In this document: positions 7,854-17,147 of the stretch, one piece after another
How the letters are laid out: each line of letters begins with the position of its first letter
Position numbering within the stretch: the first letter of the stretch is position 1
Source of the DNA: SZUA-442 sp963759175
GTDB taxonomy: Bacteria; Actinomycetota; Acidimicrobiia; Spongiisociales; UBA5794
Direction of reading: 5' to 3'
DNA length: 64,000 nt
NCBI GenBank assembly: GCA_963759175.1
Contig: CAVWXP010000015.1
Span: forward strand, 248,001 to 312,000
Position numbers and translations under genes: made by a program
The notes under the pieces: model-generated
What the model was told of the DNA's origin: nothing
The model's input: only the letters and a program-made list of their open reading frames with translations
The model's database searches: none

Positions 7854-8624
7854 ATGATCCTCGACGACATCATCGCCGCTGCCGACCTGCGCGCCGCCGA
7901 TGCGGCATCCTCACGCGACGCCCTGGAGCGAAGGGCAGCATCCGCTCCGGTACCCCGGTCGCTCGCCACGGCGCTCAGGGGTCAGGGGCTGTCCGTCATC
8001 GCCGAGATCAAGCGTCGCTCACCGTCCGCGGGAGCCATCGACCCGGCCCTCGATCCCGCCGCCCTGGCCCGCAGGTACGAGCTGGGCGGTGCGTCGGCCA
8101 TCTCGGTCCTGACGGAGCCCGACTTCTTCGGAGGCTCGCTCGCCGACCTCGAATCCGTCCGTGGCGCGGTGGACGTGCCCGTGCTGCGCAAGGACTTCAC
8201 CCGAAACGCTGCCCAGATCTGGGAGGCGAGGGCGAGCGGGGCGGATGCGGTGCTGCTCATCGTCGCAACGCTGTCCGAAGCCACGCTGGCGGATCTCATC
8301 GCCGAGGCCAGCGACGTGGGCGTGGACGCCATCGTCGAGGCCCACACCATTCCCGAGGTCCTCCGAGCGACCGGCGCCGGTGCGACGATCATCGGCGTGA
8401 ACAACCGTGATCTGACGACCTTCACCACCGACCTGTCCGTCGCCGAGCGCAGCGCCGACGTGATGCCATCCGACGTCGTGCGGATCGCCGAGTCCGGTGT
8501 CTCGTCTCGAGAGGGCGCTGCCCGGATGCGAGCAGCAGGGTATGACGCGATCCTCGTCGGCGAGGCACTCGTTCGCCATCGCGACCCCGTGCGATTCGTC
8601 GCCGAACTCGCCGGTGTCGCATGA
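7854..8624 (+). CDS. trpC: Indole-3-glycerol-phosphate synthase
   Basis: 256 residues, a single TIM barrel. It closes the indole ring from CdRP (fourth step of tryptophan synthesis). Active-site segments: IAEIKRRSPSAG at 49-60 (catalytic Glu and Lys), VLRKDFTRN (second Lys), IGVNNRDLTTF, and ESGVSSREG for phosphate binding. Its stop overlaps the trpF start by four bases (ATGA), so translation of the two is coupled. Confidence 0.95.
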   Translation: MILDDIIAAADLRAADAASSRDALERRAASAPVPRSLATALRGQGLSVIAEIKRRSPSAGAIDPALDPAALARRYELGGASAISVLTEPDFFGGSLADLESVRGAVDVPVLRKDFTRNAAQIWEARASGADAVLLIVATLSEATLADLIAEASDVGVDAIVEAHTIPEVLRATGAGATIIGVNNRDLTTFTTDLSVAERSADVMPSDVVRIAESGVSSREGAARMRAAGYDAILVGEALVRHRDPVRFVAELAGVA

Positions 8625-9232
8625 CCTGGGTGAAGATCTGCGGTATCACGTCGGTCGCCGCCAGGGACGCGGCGATCCGCGGCGGGGCCGATGCCCTCGG
8701 TTTCGTCCTCGCTCCCGGTTCGCCTCGTCACCTCGAGATCCCGACGGCACGGGACCTGATCCGTGGTGTCGGGATCCCCACCTACATCGTGGTCGCCGAT
8801 CGCGAACCCGGGGTCGTGGTCGCGATGGCGAGTGAGGTCGGCGCTTCGGGTATCCAGGCGCACGGCAGGACGGCGGCCGCGGTCGCTGGGGCCGCGCTCG
8901 ACGCCGGATTCGCCGTTCTCCGTCCGATACCGGTCGGGTCCGATGGACCGATCGACGAGGTGACGGGAGTGCCCGCCGACGCCGTACCGCTCTTCGACAC
9001 CGCCAGCACGGCCTTCCACGGTGGAACCGGGCGGGCCTTCCCGTGGCACCTCGTCGCGGGTGTGGGCCGACCGTTCGTCGTCGCCGGCGGATTGGGGGTG
9101 GACAACGTCCGTGAGGCTGTGGCGTTGGCCGAGCCCTTCGGTGTCGATGCGTCGAGCCGGCTCGAGTCCGCACCGGGCGTCAAGGACCCCGATACCATCA
9201 TCGCCTTCATCGAGGAGGCGAAGCGGCCATGA
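8621..9232 (+). CDS. trpF: Phosphoribosylanthranilate isomerase
   Basis: 203 residues, slightly short for the family. It isomerises PRA to CdRP, the third step. The catalytic cysteine C7 lies in VKICGIT at the N-terminus; the general acid aspartate is in LFDTAS; phosphate-binding glycines are in VVAGGLGVDNV and the C-terminal GVDASSRLESAPGVKD. Four-base overlaps with trpC upstream and trpB downstream show one tightly packed operon. Confidence 0.93.
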   Translation: MTWVKICGITSVAARDAAIRGGADALGFVLAPGSPRHLEIPTARDLIRGVGIPTYIVVADREPGVVVAMASEVGASGIQAHGRTAAAVAGAALDAGFAVLRPIPVGSDGPIDEVTGVPADAVPLFDTASTAFHGGTGRAFPWHLVAGVGRPFVVAGGLGVDNVREAVALAEPFGVDASSRLESAPGVKDPDTIIAFIEEAKRP

Positions 9233-10410
9233 AGCTCGAACGACCCGACACCCGAGGGCGGTTCGGCGCCTTCGGGGGTACCTACGCCCCCGAAACGCTG
9301 ATGCCGGCGCTCGGGGAACTCGAGGCAGCGTTCACCGAGGCGTGGGCCGATCCCGCGTTCCATGCCGAGCTGGAGGGCCTGCTGTCGACGTTCGTCGGCC
9401 GACCGACCCCGATGTATCGGGCGGATCGCCTCTCGGACCTCCTCGGCGTCGACCTGTGGTGTAAACGCGAGGACCTCGCACACACCGGCGCCCACAAGAT
9501 CAACAACACGGTCGGTCAGGGCCTGTTGGCCAAACGCATGGGCAAGCCGAGGGTGATCGCCGAGACGGGCGCCGGCCAACACGGCGTCGCCACGGCCACG
9601 GCATGTGCCCTGCTCGGCATCGAATGCGCTGTGTACATGGGCGAGACCGACATCGAGCGTCAATCCCTCAACGTATACCGCATGCGCCTGCTCGGTGCCG
9701 AGGTCATACCCGTGACGGATGGGACGGGAACGCTCAAGGATGCGGTGTCGGCCGCGATGCGCGATTGGGTCTCGTCCGTCGAGACGACCCACTACATCAT
9801 CGGTTCGGTCGTCGGGCCTCATCCGTTCCCGTGGATGGTCAGGGAGTTCCAGAAGGTCATCGGCGAGGAGATGCGGGTTCAGATGGATGGCGGGGATCGG
9901 CCACAGCCCGACGTGATCGTCGCCTGTGTCGGAGGCGGATCCAATGCCATGGGTGTCTTCTACCCCTACGCAGGGGATCCCGACGTCGAGCTCATCGGCG
10001 TCGAGGCGGCCGGGCTCGGCATCGCATCGGGGAAGCACGGCGCCTCGCTCGGCCACGGCACGCCCGGCGTCCTCCACGGAGCCATGACCTACATGCTTCA
10101 GGATGGCTTCGGTCAGGTGGAAGAGGCGCACTCGATCAGCGCCGGCCTCGACTATCCGGGCGTGGGACCAGAACACGCCTTCTTCAAGGACGAGGCATTG
10201 GTCACCTACCACTCCGTCACCGACGAGGAGGCCGTCGAGGCGTTCCACCTGATGGCGCGCACCGAGGGCATCATCCCCGCGCTCGAGTCCGCTCACGCCC
10301 TCGCATGGATCGTCCGTGAGGCTTCGAGCCTGCGGGGGCGCACCGTCGTGCTCAACCTGTCGGGTCGTGGTGACAAGGACGTGCAGCAGGTCGTAGGGCT
10401 CCATGACTGA
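9229..10410 (+). CDS. trpB: Tryptophan synthase beta subunit
   Basis: 393 residues. It condenses indole with serine in a PLP reaction, in the alpha2-beta2 complex with TrpA. PLP lysine K90 lies in HTGAHKINN, followed by AETGAGQHGVATA with the catalytic Glu. VGGGSNAMG binds the cofactor phosphate. GLDYPGVGPEH and the C-terminal LSGRGDKD are standard TrpB1 marks. It overlaps trpF by four bases and trpA by eight. Confidence 0.96.
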   Translation: MKLERPDTRGRFGAFGGTYAPETLMPALGELEAAFTEAWADPAFHAELEGLLSTFVGRPTPMYRADRLSDLLGVDLWCKREDLAHTGAHKINNTVGQGLLAKRMGKPRVIAETGAGQHGVATATACALLGIECAVYMGETDIERQSLNVYRMRLLGAEVIPVTDGTGTLKDAVSAAMRDWVSSVETTHYIIGSVVGPHPFPWMVREFQKVIGEEMRVQMDGGDRPQPDVIVACVGGGSNAMGVFYPYAGDPDVELIGVEAAGLGIASGKHGASLGHGTPGVLHGAMTYMLQDGFGQVEEAHSISAGLDYPGVGPEHAFFKDEALVTYHSVTDEEAVEAFHLMARTEGIIPALESAHALAWIVREASSLRGRTVVLNLSGRGDKDVQQVVGLHD

Positions 10411-11215
10411 CGGTGCGCAGACCCTCGCGGCGATGTTCGCGGCGGCTCGCTCCGAGGGCCGAGCCGTTCTCATGCCGTACCTGACCGCCGGCATTCCAAC
10501 CGTCGAGTCGTCCGTCGATCTGTTCGTGGCCATGGCCGAAGCTGGGGCCGACGCCTTCGAGGTTGGGATCCCGTACGCCGATCCGCTGATGGACGGCCCC
10601 GTCATCATGCGGGCGGGTGAGATGGCATTGTCGCGCGGTGTCACGGTCGATGTCGCGTTCGGTGTCATTGCCGCCGTCGTCGCAGCGACGGGTCGACCCG
10701 TCCTTGCGATGACGTACGTGAATCCCGTGTTGCATCGAGGCATCGATGCGTTCATGGCAGCCCTCGCCGACGCCGGGGCAAGCGGGATCATCCTTGCCGA
10801 CCTGCCAGTCGATGAGTCCGGTCCGTTCGTCGAAGCGGCCGAACGGCACGGCATCGGGATGGTGCAATTCGTCGCTCCGACCACGAACGCAGCCAGACTC
10901 GCAGCGGTCGCAGCGTCACATCCGGCGTTCGTCTATGCGATCGCCGAGGTGGGGGTGACCGGTGAGCGATCGGAGGCATCGACGAACACCGAGGCCCTCG
11001 CAACCGCGATCAGGGAAGCAACGGGAGCGCCGATCGTGTTCGGCGTCGGCATCTCGACGCCAGACCAGGCCCGCGCCGCAGCGATGCACGGGGACGGCGT
11101 GATCGTGGGCACGGCCATCGTCCGGAGGGTCCTCGACGCCGACACACCGCTGGAGGCCGCGAAGGACCTGGCGACCGCCGTTGGGGGACTAGCGCGTGCG
11201 GTTCGCCGCCGCTAG
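10403..11215 (+). CDS. trpA: Tryptophan synthase alpha subunit
   Basis: 270 residues. It cleaves indole-3-glycerol phosphate to indole and glyceraldehyde 3-phosphate and channels indole to TrpB. The two catalytic acids are in place: E53 in AFEVGIPYADP and D64 in LMDGPVI. Phosphate-binding loops are at VTGERSE and GVGISTPDQ. It begins eight bases inside trpB and is the last gene of the cluster; a tRNA gene on the other strand follows 54 bp on. Confidence 0.95.
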   Translation: MTDGAQTLAAMFAAARSEGRAVLMPYLTAGIPTVESSVDLFVAMAEAGADAFEVGIPYADPLMDGPVIMRAGEMALSRGVTVDVAFGVIAAVVAATGRPVLAMTYVNPVLHRGIDAFMAALADAGASGIILADLPVDESGPFVEAAERHGIGMVQFVAPTTNAARLAAVAASHPAFVYAIAEVGVTGERSEASTNTEALATAIREATGAPIVFGVGISTPDQARAAAMHGDGVIVGTAIVRRVLDADTPLEAAKDLATAVGGLARAVRRR

Positions 11216-11268
11216 CTCTTCAGATCGACCGTGCAGGCGCCGATAGACCACCATGCACACGCTGTACG

Positions 11269-11351
11269 TACCGGGAGTGGGACTCGAACCCACACGAGCT
11301 TGCGCCCAACGGATTTTGAGTCCGCCGCGTCTACCATTCCGCCATCCCGGC
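11269..11351 (-). tRNA. tRNA-Leu(CAA)
   Basis: An 83-nt class II tRNA on the minus strand, read 11351 to 11269. The acceptor stem GCCGGGA/TCCCGGT closes with one G-T pair. The D arm has GGCGGAATGGTAGACGC. The anticodon loop is CTCAAAA with anticodon CAA, and a long variable arm and GGTTCGAGTCC T loop follow. The 3' CCA is not encoded. A minus-strand TATCAT at 11362-11367, ten bases upstream, is the likely -10 box. Confidence 0.93.
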
Positions 11352-11361
11352 CGGGTCCGTG

Positions 11362-11367
11362 ATGATA
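11362..11367 (-). promoter_or_regulatory. -10 box (TATCAT) of tRNA-Leu(CAA)
   Basis: Read on the minus strand, TATCAT lies ten bases before the mature 5' end. No good -35 was seen 17 bases upstream. Confidence 0.4.
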
Positions 11368-11524
11368 GGAGTGCACCGCGGCATCGTGCGGGAGCGTCGT
11401 CTGCCGCGTTTGGTGGTCGGCCGGGTACGCTGGGTCAGGACATCTGGGATGGCCCGAGAAAAACATCGTGACAGAAAGTGTGTTGTCCGACTACTATGAG
11501 CAGCGAGATGAGTCGAGGAACCCG

Positions 11525-12138
11525 ATGACGTCTTTGGCGCGCTGGCGACGGCGCCACGGGCAGGACGAGCGAGGCGCGACCATCGTCGAGCTCGCTTTCA
11601 TCCTGCCCTTGTTCGTCCTGTTGATCTTCGGTCTCCTCGAGTTCGGACTCATGTTCCGTGAACGCATGACGTTCGCCTCGGCGACCCAATCCGCGGCGCG
11701 TACCGGTGCGACGTTGGGAACGAGCGACGAAGCCGACTATCGCATCCTGCAAGCACTCGAGGCGGGGTTGATCGGCCAGGCGGATCCCGGCGTCATCCTG
11801 GGGGTCGACATCTTCCAGGCGAATCCTGCGACCGGGGAACCCCTGGGGCCGCGGAACGGCTACTCGTACGACGGAAGTCTCTCGGGCTGCAAGTGGGACC
11901 CGTGTCCCGGATCCGACCCTCGCCCCGATTCCCTTCGGCCCGCCAGTCGACATGGCCGCCTTCGGTGCGTGACACCATCCTCGAGGCCGGCGCCGGTGGC
12001 GGCCTCGATGTGCTCGGTGTCGAGGTCAGGTACCGACACTCGGCGATCACGAACGTCCTGCCGTACCTCAATCGAGATCTCACCGAACGCGCCCTCGTGC
12101 GGCTCGAGCCGGATCTCTTCGGGAGCGCCGGACCATGA
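11525..12138 (+). CDS. TadE-like pseudopilin 1 (frame broken in this sequence)
   Basis: A TadE-family minor pilin of the Tad/Flp system. After a basic start it has DERGATIVELAFILPLF, a type IV prepilin signal with cleavage expected after Gly and Glu five residues on, then FGLLEFGLMFRERMTFASA. The C-terminal part (VLGVEVRYRHSAI and NRDLTERALVRLEPDLFG) is in another frame, so one -1 or two +1 shifts lie between about 11913 and 11975. Its neighbour at 12135 shows what the intact protein looks like. ATG 11525 is preferred over the GTG at 11468 because GAGGAA precedes it. The stop overlaps the next gene by four bases. Confidence 0.75.
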
Positions 12139-12732
12139 TGATGCACCGATGGCGCCGCCGGAACGAACGAAGACGAACGAGGCGTCGCGATGGTCGAGCT
12201 CGCCATCGTCCTCCCGATCTTCATCCTGATGATCTTCGGCATGGTCGAGTTCGGATTGATGTTCCGTGAGCGGATGACGATCGCCTCGGCGACCTCGTCG
12301 GCTGCTCGCACGGGAGCCACCCTCGGGACGGAGGAGGAGGCCGACTATCGGATCCTCCAGGCGCTCGAGGCCGGCCTCTACGACCAGGTCGACGCCAGCG
12401 TCCTGATCTCGGTCGATATCTTCCGGGCGATACCGTCGGGTAACAAGATCCTCAGCGACATCAACCGCTACATCTACGACGCCAGCCTCGTCGGGTGCAA
12501 GTGGATCCCGTGTCCGGATCCGTCCTCGTCGCCGATTCCCTACGGGAGCCCTGACGGCTGGTGGCCCGTCGACCGCGACACGACCCTCGCCGGGGGCATC
12601 GACGTCCTCGGCGTCGAGGTGGTCTACCAGCACGACACCGTGACCAACATCATTCCCTTCCTCAATCGCCAACTGACCGAACGAGCACTCGTCCGGCTGG
12701 AACCAGACGTACTCGGAGGGACAGGACCATGA
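12135..12732 (+). CDS. TadE-like pseudopilin 2 (frame break near the start)
   Basis: Paralogue of the preceding gene. The uninterrupted frame begins only at 12190 (MVELAIVLPIF), which would lack the prepilin signal. The start at 12135 (MMMHRWRRR) overlaps the previous stop as ATGA and, after one +1 shift at about 12155-12162, reads into NEDERGVAMVELAIVLPIF, matching paralogue 1. So the real protein is about 198 residues. It shares EADYRILQALEAGL and CKWxPCP with paralogue 1, suggesting a conserved disulfide in the periplasmic part. Role: minor pilin exposed in or on the Flp fibre, processed by a TadV-type peptidase not present here. Confidence 0.8.
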
Positions 12733-14316
12733 TCCGAACAACGATCGAACGCGCCCGCCGGTGGCGCCAGGAACAGACGGGCGTCGTCCTCGTCATGGTG
12801 GGGCTGATGCTCCCCATCTTCATGGGGATGGTCGGTTTCGGTGTCGACTTCGGCTGGCTCTTCTGGAACGGCATCAAGATCCAGCACGGCGCCGACGCCG
12901 CGGCCCTCGCCGGCGTGATCTACGAGCCGGACAACAAGGCGCAGGCCTACGCCCAGGCGACAGCCTCGGCTGCCGAGAACGGGTACGACGACGCATCAGG
13001 TGCCACCACGGTATCCCCGGTGGATTTCACCGACGATTCGACCGCCGTCGAGAACCCCAACCAGCTGCGGGTCACCATCACCCACGCGGTACCGACCTTC
13101 TTCATGCGCGTGTTCGGTCTGAACACCATCGACATCACCAAGACCGCGGTCGCCGAGTACGTGCTCCCACTTCCGCTGGGAAGCCCCGTCAACGAGTTCG
13201 GAAACGACCCGACGACGGGCTACCTGCCGGAGTTCTGGGGCAACATCCACGGCTACTACACGGGTCGTGGCATGGGCGACAGGTATGCGTCCCAGTGCAC
13301 GGACTGGAACAGCGGCTCCGGATGCACGGCGAACCCTGACCGCCGACAGACGAACTATTCGCTCCCGACCGTCGGTGCGACGTCCTCTGCGACGGGAGGC
13401 TACGTCTATGGCCTCGAGGTCGGAGCGGCCGGCAACGTGACCCTGCAGGTGTTCGACGGGCAGTTCACCCGCGGTGGAGGGGACAACGTCCTCGTCGGCG
13501 ACAACCCGCAGGGCGGTGACGAGGGTCCGACGACCGTGTTCATCCTCTACGACACCGACCCCACCCCACTCGACACCTCGGACAACACGGTCCTGTGTGT
13601 CGAGGAGTTCGAACCCCGCGATGCACTCATGCCGAGTGCGGGCAACACCACCACCTTCGCCGAGTACGACGCGTACCTGCAGGCGGACGAGTCCCATCGC
13701 CGACCCGAAGTTTGGCGACATCAACACGCTCGACGACCTGTGGGACCCGGTCTGCACCCAGAACCTCGGCGAGGGCCTGTATCCGATTCGCGTGCTCATC
13801 AAGGACGGGGACCGGCGCGGCCTCAACCGGTGGTCGATGAAGGCGACGGGCGCAAGCGCCCGCATCTACGGACTCGGTGACATGTCGATCTACTCGAACG
13901 TCGATGGCGCAGCCGGCAATACGGTGTTCTACCTCGCCGAGGTCGATCCCATCCATGCGGGCAAGGACCTCGTCGTGAGCCTGTGGGATCCCGGCGATGC
14001 CTCAGGCAATCACTCGATGCGCGTGCGTCCGCCCGCTTCCGTGAACGGCGGTAGCCCCCTGCCGTGCAGCTACACCTCGACGAACTCGTCCTACCCGGGA
14101 GGCAGCCTCGCTTCCTGTGACATCGCCACGAGCAGTTCGCGGTTCAACAACCACCTCGTCGAGGTGCGCATCCCGATTCCCGCCACCTATTCGTGCACGT
14201 CGGGCGGAATCCCTGGCTGCTGGTGGCTGATCGACTACAACTACCCGAGCCAGACGCAGGACACCACCACGTGGGCGGCACGCATCGAGGGCAACCCCGT
14301 GAAGCTCGTCGAATAG
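12729..14316 (+). CDS. TadG-like pilus assembly protein (frame broken)
   Basis: Begins with a basic segment and one hydrophobic helix (VVLVMVGLMLPIFMGMVGFG), then the Tad_N hallmark KIQHGADAAALAGV. A long Asn/Thr/Gly-rich extracytoplasmic region follows, with several cysteines (QCTD, GCTAN, LCVEE, CSYTS, GCWW). The frame shifts by +1 near 13692-13695: the first frame reads to ADES and the second resumes at IADPKFGDINTLDD and runs to the stop at 14316. The whole is about 528 residues. TadG-like proteins anchor or cap the Flp machinery at the cell surface. It overlaps pseudopilin 2 by four bases; a terminator follows. Confidence 0.75.
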
Positions 14317-14341
14317 CGTCCGCCAGACCGAGGATCTGACG

Positions 14342-14367
14342 GCAGCGGCACCTTCGGGTGCCGCTGC
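14342..14367 (+). terminator. Rho-independent-type hairpin after the tadE/G genes
   Basis: Eleven perfect base pairs (GCAGCGGCACC / GGTGCCGCTGC) around a TTCG loop, 25 bases after the tadG stop. There is no U-run behind it, as is common in high-GC actinobacteria. Confidence 0.75.
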
Positions 14368-14397
14368 TGCGTCGAGGGGACGTCGACGGCCGTGCGC

Positions 14398-14403
14398 TAC
14401 GCT
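14398..14403 (+). promoter_or_regulatory. -10 box (TACGCT) of leaderless polA
   Basis: TACGCT ends seven bases before the polA ATG. There is no Shine-Dalgarno sequence. Confidence 0.5.
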
Positions 14404-14410
14404 CGCTGCG

Positions 14411-17027
14411 ATGCCCAAGCTCGCACTCCTCGACGGCCATTCGCTCGCCTATCGCGCCTTCTATGCGCTCCCACCCGACCTCGCGACGCCGTCGGGGCAG
14501 GTGACGAACGCCGCCTTCGGATTCACGTCCATGCTGATCAAGCTCCTCGACGAGGAGGCACCCGACGCGATGGCGGTCGCGTGGGACCGTCGCGAGCCGA
14601 CCTTCCGTTCCGAGCAGTACGCCGAATACAAGGCGAATCGCGATTCGGCACCCGACCTCTTCACGAGCCAGTTGCCGCTCATCCGCGATGTCCTCGACGC
14701 CATGGAGATCCCCCAGGTGAGTCTGGCCGGGTACGAGGCCGACGACGTGATAGCGACCCTCGTCGAACAGGGGACGGAACGACGGGTACGACGTCGTCAT
14801 CGTGACCGGCGACCGTGATGCGTTCCAGCTCTCCACCGACGACGTGACGGTGCTCTACACCCGCCGGGGCATATCCGACACGGTGCACGCGACGCCAGCG
14901 TGGATCGCGGAGCGGTACGGCATCGACCCGGGTCGCTACGTGGAGTATGCGGCGCTGCGCGGAGACACCTCCGACAACCTTCCCGGTGTGTCAGGCGTGG
15001 GGGAGAAGACAGCGGCGAAGCTGATCAACGCCTACCCGAGCCTCGAGGAGCTCTACGACCACCTCGACGACCAGACGCCCAGACTCCGCGAGAACCTCGC
15101 TGCTGCCCGTGACCAGGTGTTCTTGAACAGGATGCTGATGACCCTGGTCCGCGACGTTCCCATCGACGGGATCGCACCCGACGACCTCGTCCTCCACGCC
15201 TTCGATCGGGACGCGGTCCGCTCCCTGTTCGACGAGCTTGCGTTCCGCAGCCTCTGGCAACGCCTCGACGACCAGGGAGGCCTCGCTGCAGCCGATGGGG
15301 CAATCGCCGACATCGAGGTCGTCACCGTGCACTCGGCAGAGGCCGCTCGCTCAGCGGTGTCGGCGCCCGACATGGTCATCGAACCCGTATGGAGCGATGA
15401 CGAACTGGTCGGTCTGGTGTTCGACGGCACACCATCGACCTTCGTCCCGCTCGAATACGCCGAGGTGCTCCTGGGTGCCGCGGGGAGGTCGATCGCCGGC
15501 CACGACTGCAAGCCGGTCGTGCGCGCGCTGCTCTCGGCCGACCTCCCGGTGCCCGATGTCGCGTTCGACACGATGCTGGCCGCCTGGCTGATCAACCCCG
15601 CACAGCGTGCGCCAACCCTCACCGACCTCGCGTACAAGGAGCTCGGTGTCGATGTCGGGGGAGCGGCGGAGTCGGGTGCCTCCGGCGCCCAGGCGACGCT
15701 CACGTTCGATGCGCCGACTCTCGACCTCGAAGGGGCTGCTCGGAGGGCGGCCGCCGCAGGCGCCATGATCACGCCGCTCACGGCCCAGCTCGATGCACGA
15801 GGGTCGTTGGACCTGTACACGAGTATCGAGCTGCCGTTGCTGGCGATCCTCGCCGAGATGGAGGACGACGGTGTGGGGCTCGATGTGGCGTTCCTCTCTG
15901 AGTACGGAGCCACACTCGCCGGGCGCATCGCCGAACTCCAGGAGAGGATCCACGCGCTTGCGGGACGCACCTTCAACGTCAACAGCACCCTCCAGCTGCG
16001 CAGCGTCCTGTACGACGAACTCGGCCTCCCCGTGCTCAAACGGACGCCGAAGGGTGCCCCCTCCACTGATGCGTCGGTGCTCGAGAAGCTGAGCGGCGAG
16101 CACGACATCGTCGGCGAGTTGCTGGTGTTCCGGGAGCTCGACAAGCTGCGCTCGACGTACGTGGAGTCCCTCCTGGCCCTCGTCGAGCCCGATGGGCGGG
16201 TGCGGGGTCGCTTCAACCAGACGGGTGCCGCCACCGGTCGGCTGTCGATGGAGCAGCCGAACCTCCAGAACATACCCGCACGCAGCGTCGAGGGTCGCGA
16301 GATTCGCAAGGCGTTCGTGGCGGGCGAGGGGGCGCAGTTCCTGGTGGCCGACTACAGCCAGATCGAGTTGCGGATCCTCGCCCATCTCAGCGGCGATGCC
16401 GGACTCGTCGAAGCTTTCGAGGATGACATCGACATCCACGCGGCCACGGCTGCGCGGGTGAACGGCGTGTCGCTCGATGAGGTCACCGACGACATGCGAC
16501 GGACCTCGAAGATGATCAACTTCGGCCTCCTCTATGGCATGGAGGCCTACGGACTCGCACAGAGGCTCGACGTGGACCGGTCCGAGGCCCAACGCCACAT
16601 CGACGAGTACTTCGTGCAGTTCCCGGACGTGCGGGCGTTCATGGCGAGCATCGTCGACGAGGCAAGGGCCAACGGCTACACCACCACGATCCTCGGCCGG
16701 CGACGGTACCTACCCGAGCTGCACGCCCGATCGGCGCGCGAACGACAGATGGGGGAACGGATGGCCCTCAACGCCCCGATCCAGGGCTCGGCAGCCGACA
16801 TCATCAAGAAGGCGATGATCGACCTCCGAGCGGCCCTCGCCGAACAGGGGTCCGCCGCCCGCATGCTGCTCCAGATCCACGACGAGTTGGTGGTGGAGGT
16901 GCCGGACGCCGAGGTGTCCGACGTCACGACCACGACGGTGGACGTCATGCAGCACGTCGTGGACCTGCGGGTACCCCTCAAGGTCTCGCACGGGACAGGC
17001 CCCTCACTCGCCGACGCCGTCCATTGA
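14411..17027 (+). CDS. polA: DNA polymerase I (one-base frame break near codon 125)
   Basis: Fills gaps and removes RNA primers in replication and repair. The 5'-nuclease domain starts in one frame (LLDGHSLAYRAFYALP, then AGYEADDVIATL) and continues in the +1 frame (GYDVVIVTGDRDAFQL); one extra base lies at about 14781-14784. The central 3'-5' exonuclease fold lacks the DxE metal-binding motif (IEPVWSDDE in its place), so proofreading is probably lost, as is usual in actinobacterial PolA. Polymerase motifs are intact: DYSQIELRILAHLSGD (motif A), KMINFGLLYGM (O-helix), and QIHDELVVEVP (motif C). About 871 residues. It sits inside the Tad locus, unrelated by function. Confidence 0.93.
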
Positions 17028-17029
17028 TC

Positions 17030-17049
17030 CGGGTTTCCTCGGGAACCCG
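17030..17049 (+). terminator. Possible terminator hairpin after polA
   Basis: CGGGTT and AACCCG pair six bases around an eight-base loop, starting two bases after the polA stop. No U-run. Confidence 0.4.
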
Positions 17050-17079
17050 TTGCATGTTGTGATGGGGCTGCGATAGCAT
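17050..17079 (+). promoter_or_regulatory. Promoter of rpsA (TTGCAT-18-TAGCAT)
   Basis: A -35-like TTGCAT (17050-17055) and -10 TAGCAT (17074-17079) are 18 bases apart. They would give a leader of about 60 bases with AAGGAG about 12 bases before the rpsA ATG. Confidence 0.5.
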
Positions 17080-17147
17080 CTCGATGTTCCCACCGCGTCT
17101 TCGCGCGCTCAGGAACGCATCACGTATCCAAGGAGACCAACCCTTCC

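Noticed and set aside
14780..14805. Programmed ribosomal frameshifting in polA (and rpsA, pgk)
   Set aside because: No slippery heptamer or downstream pseudoknot is evident, and many unrelated genes nearby carry the same kind of break, which fits sequence error better.
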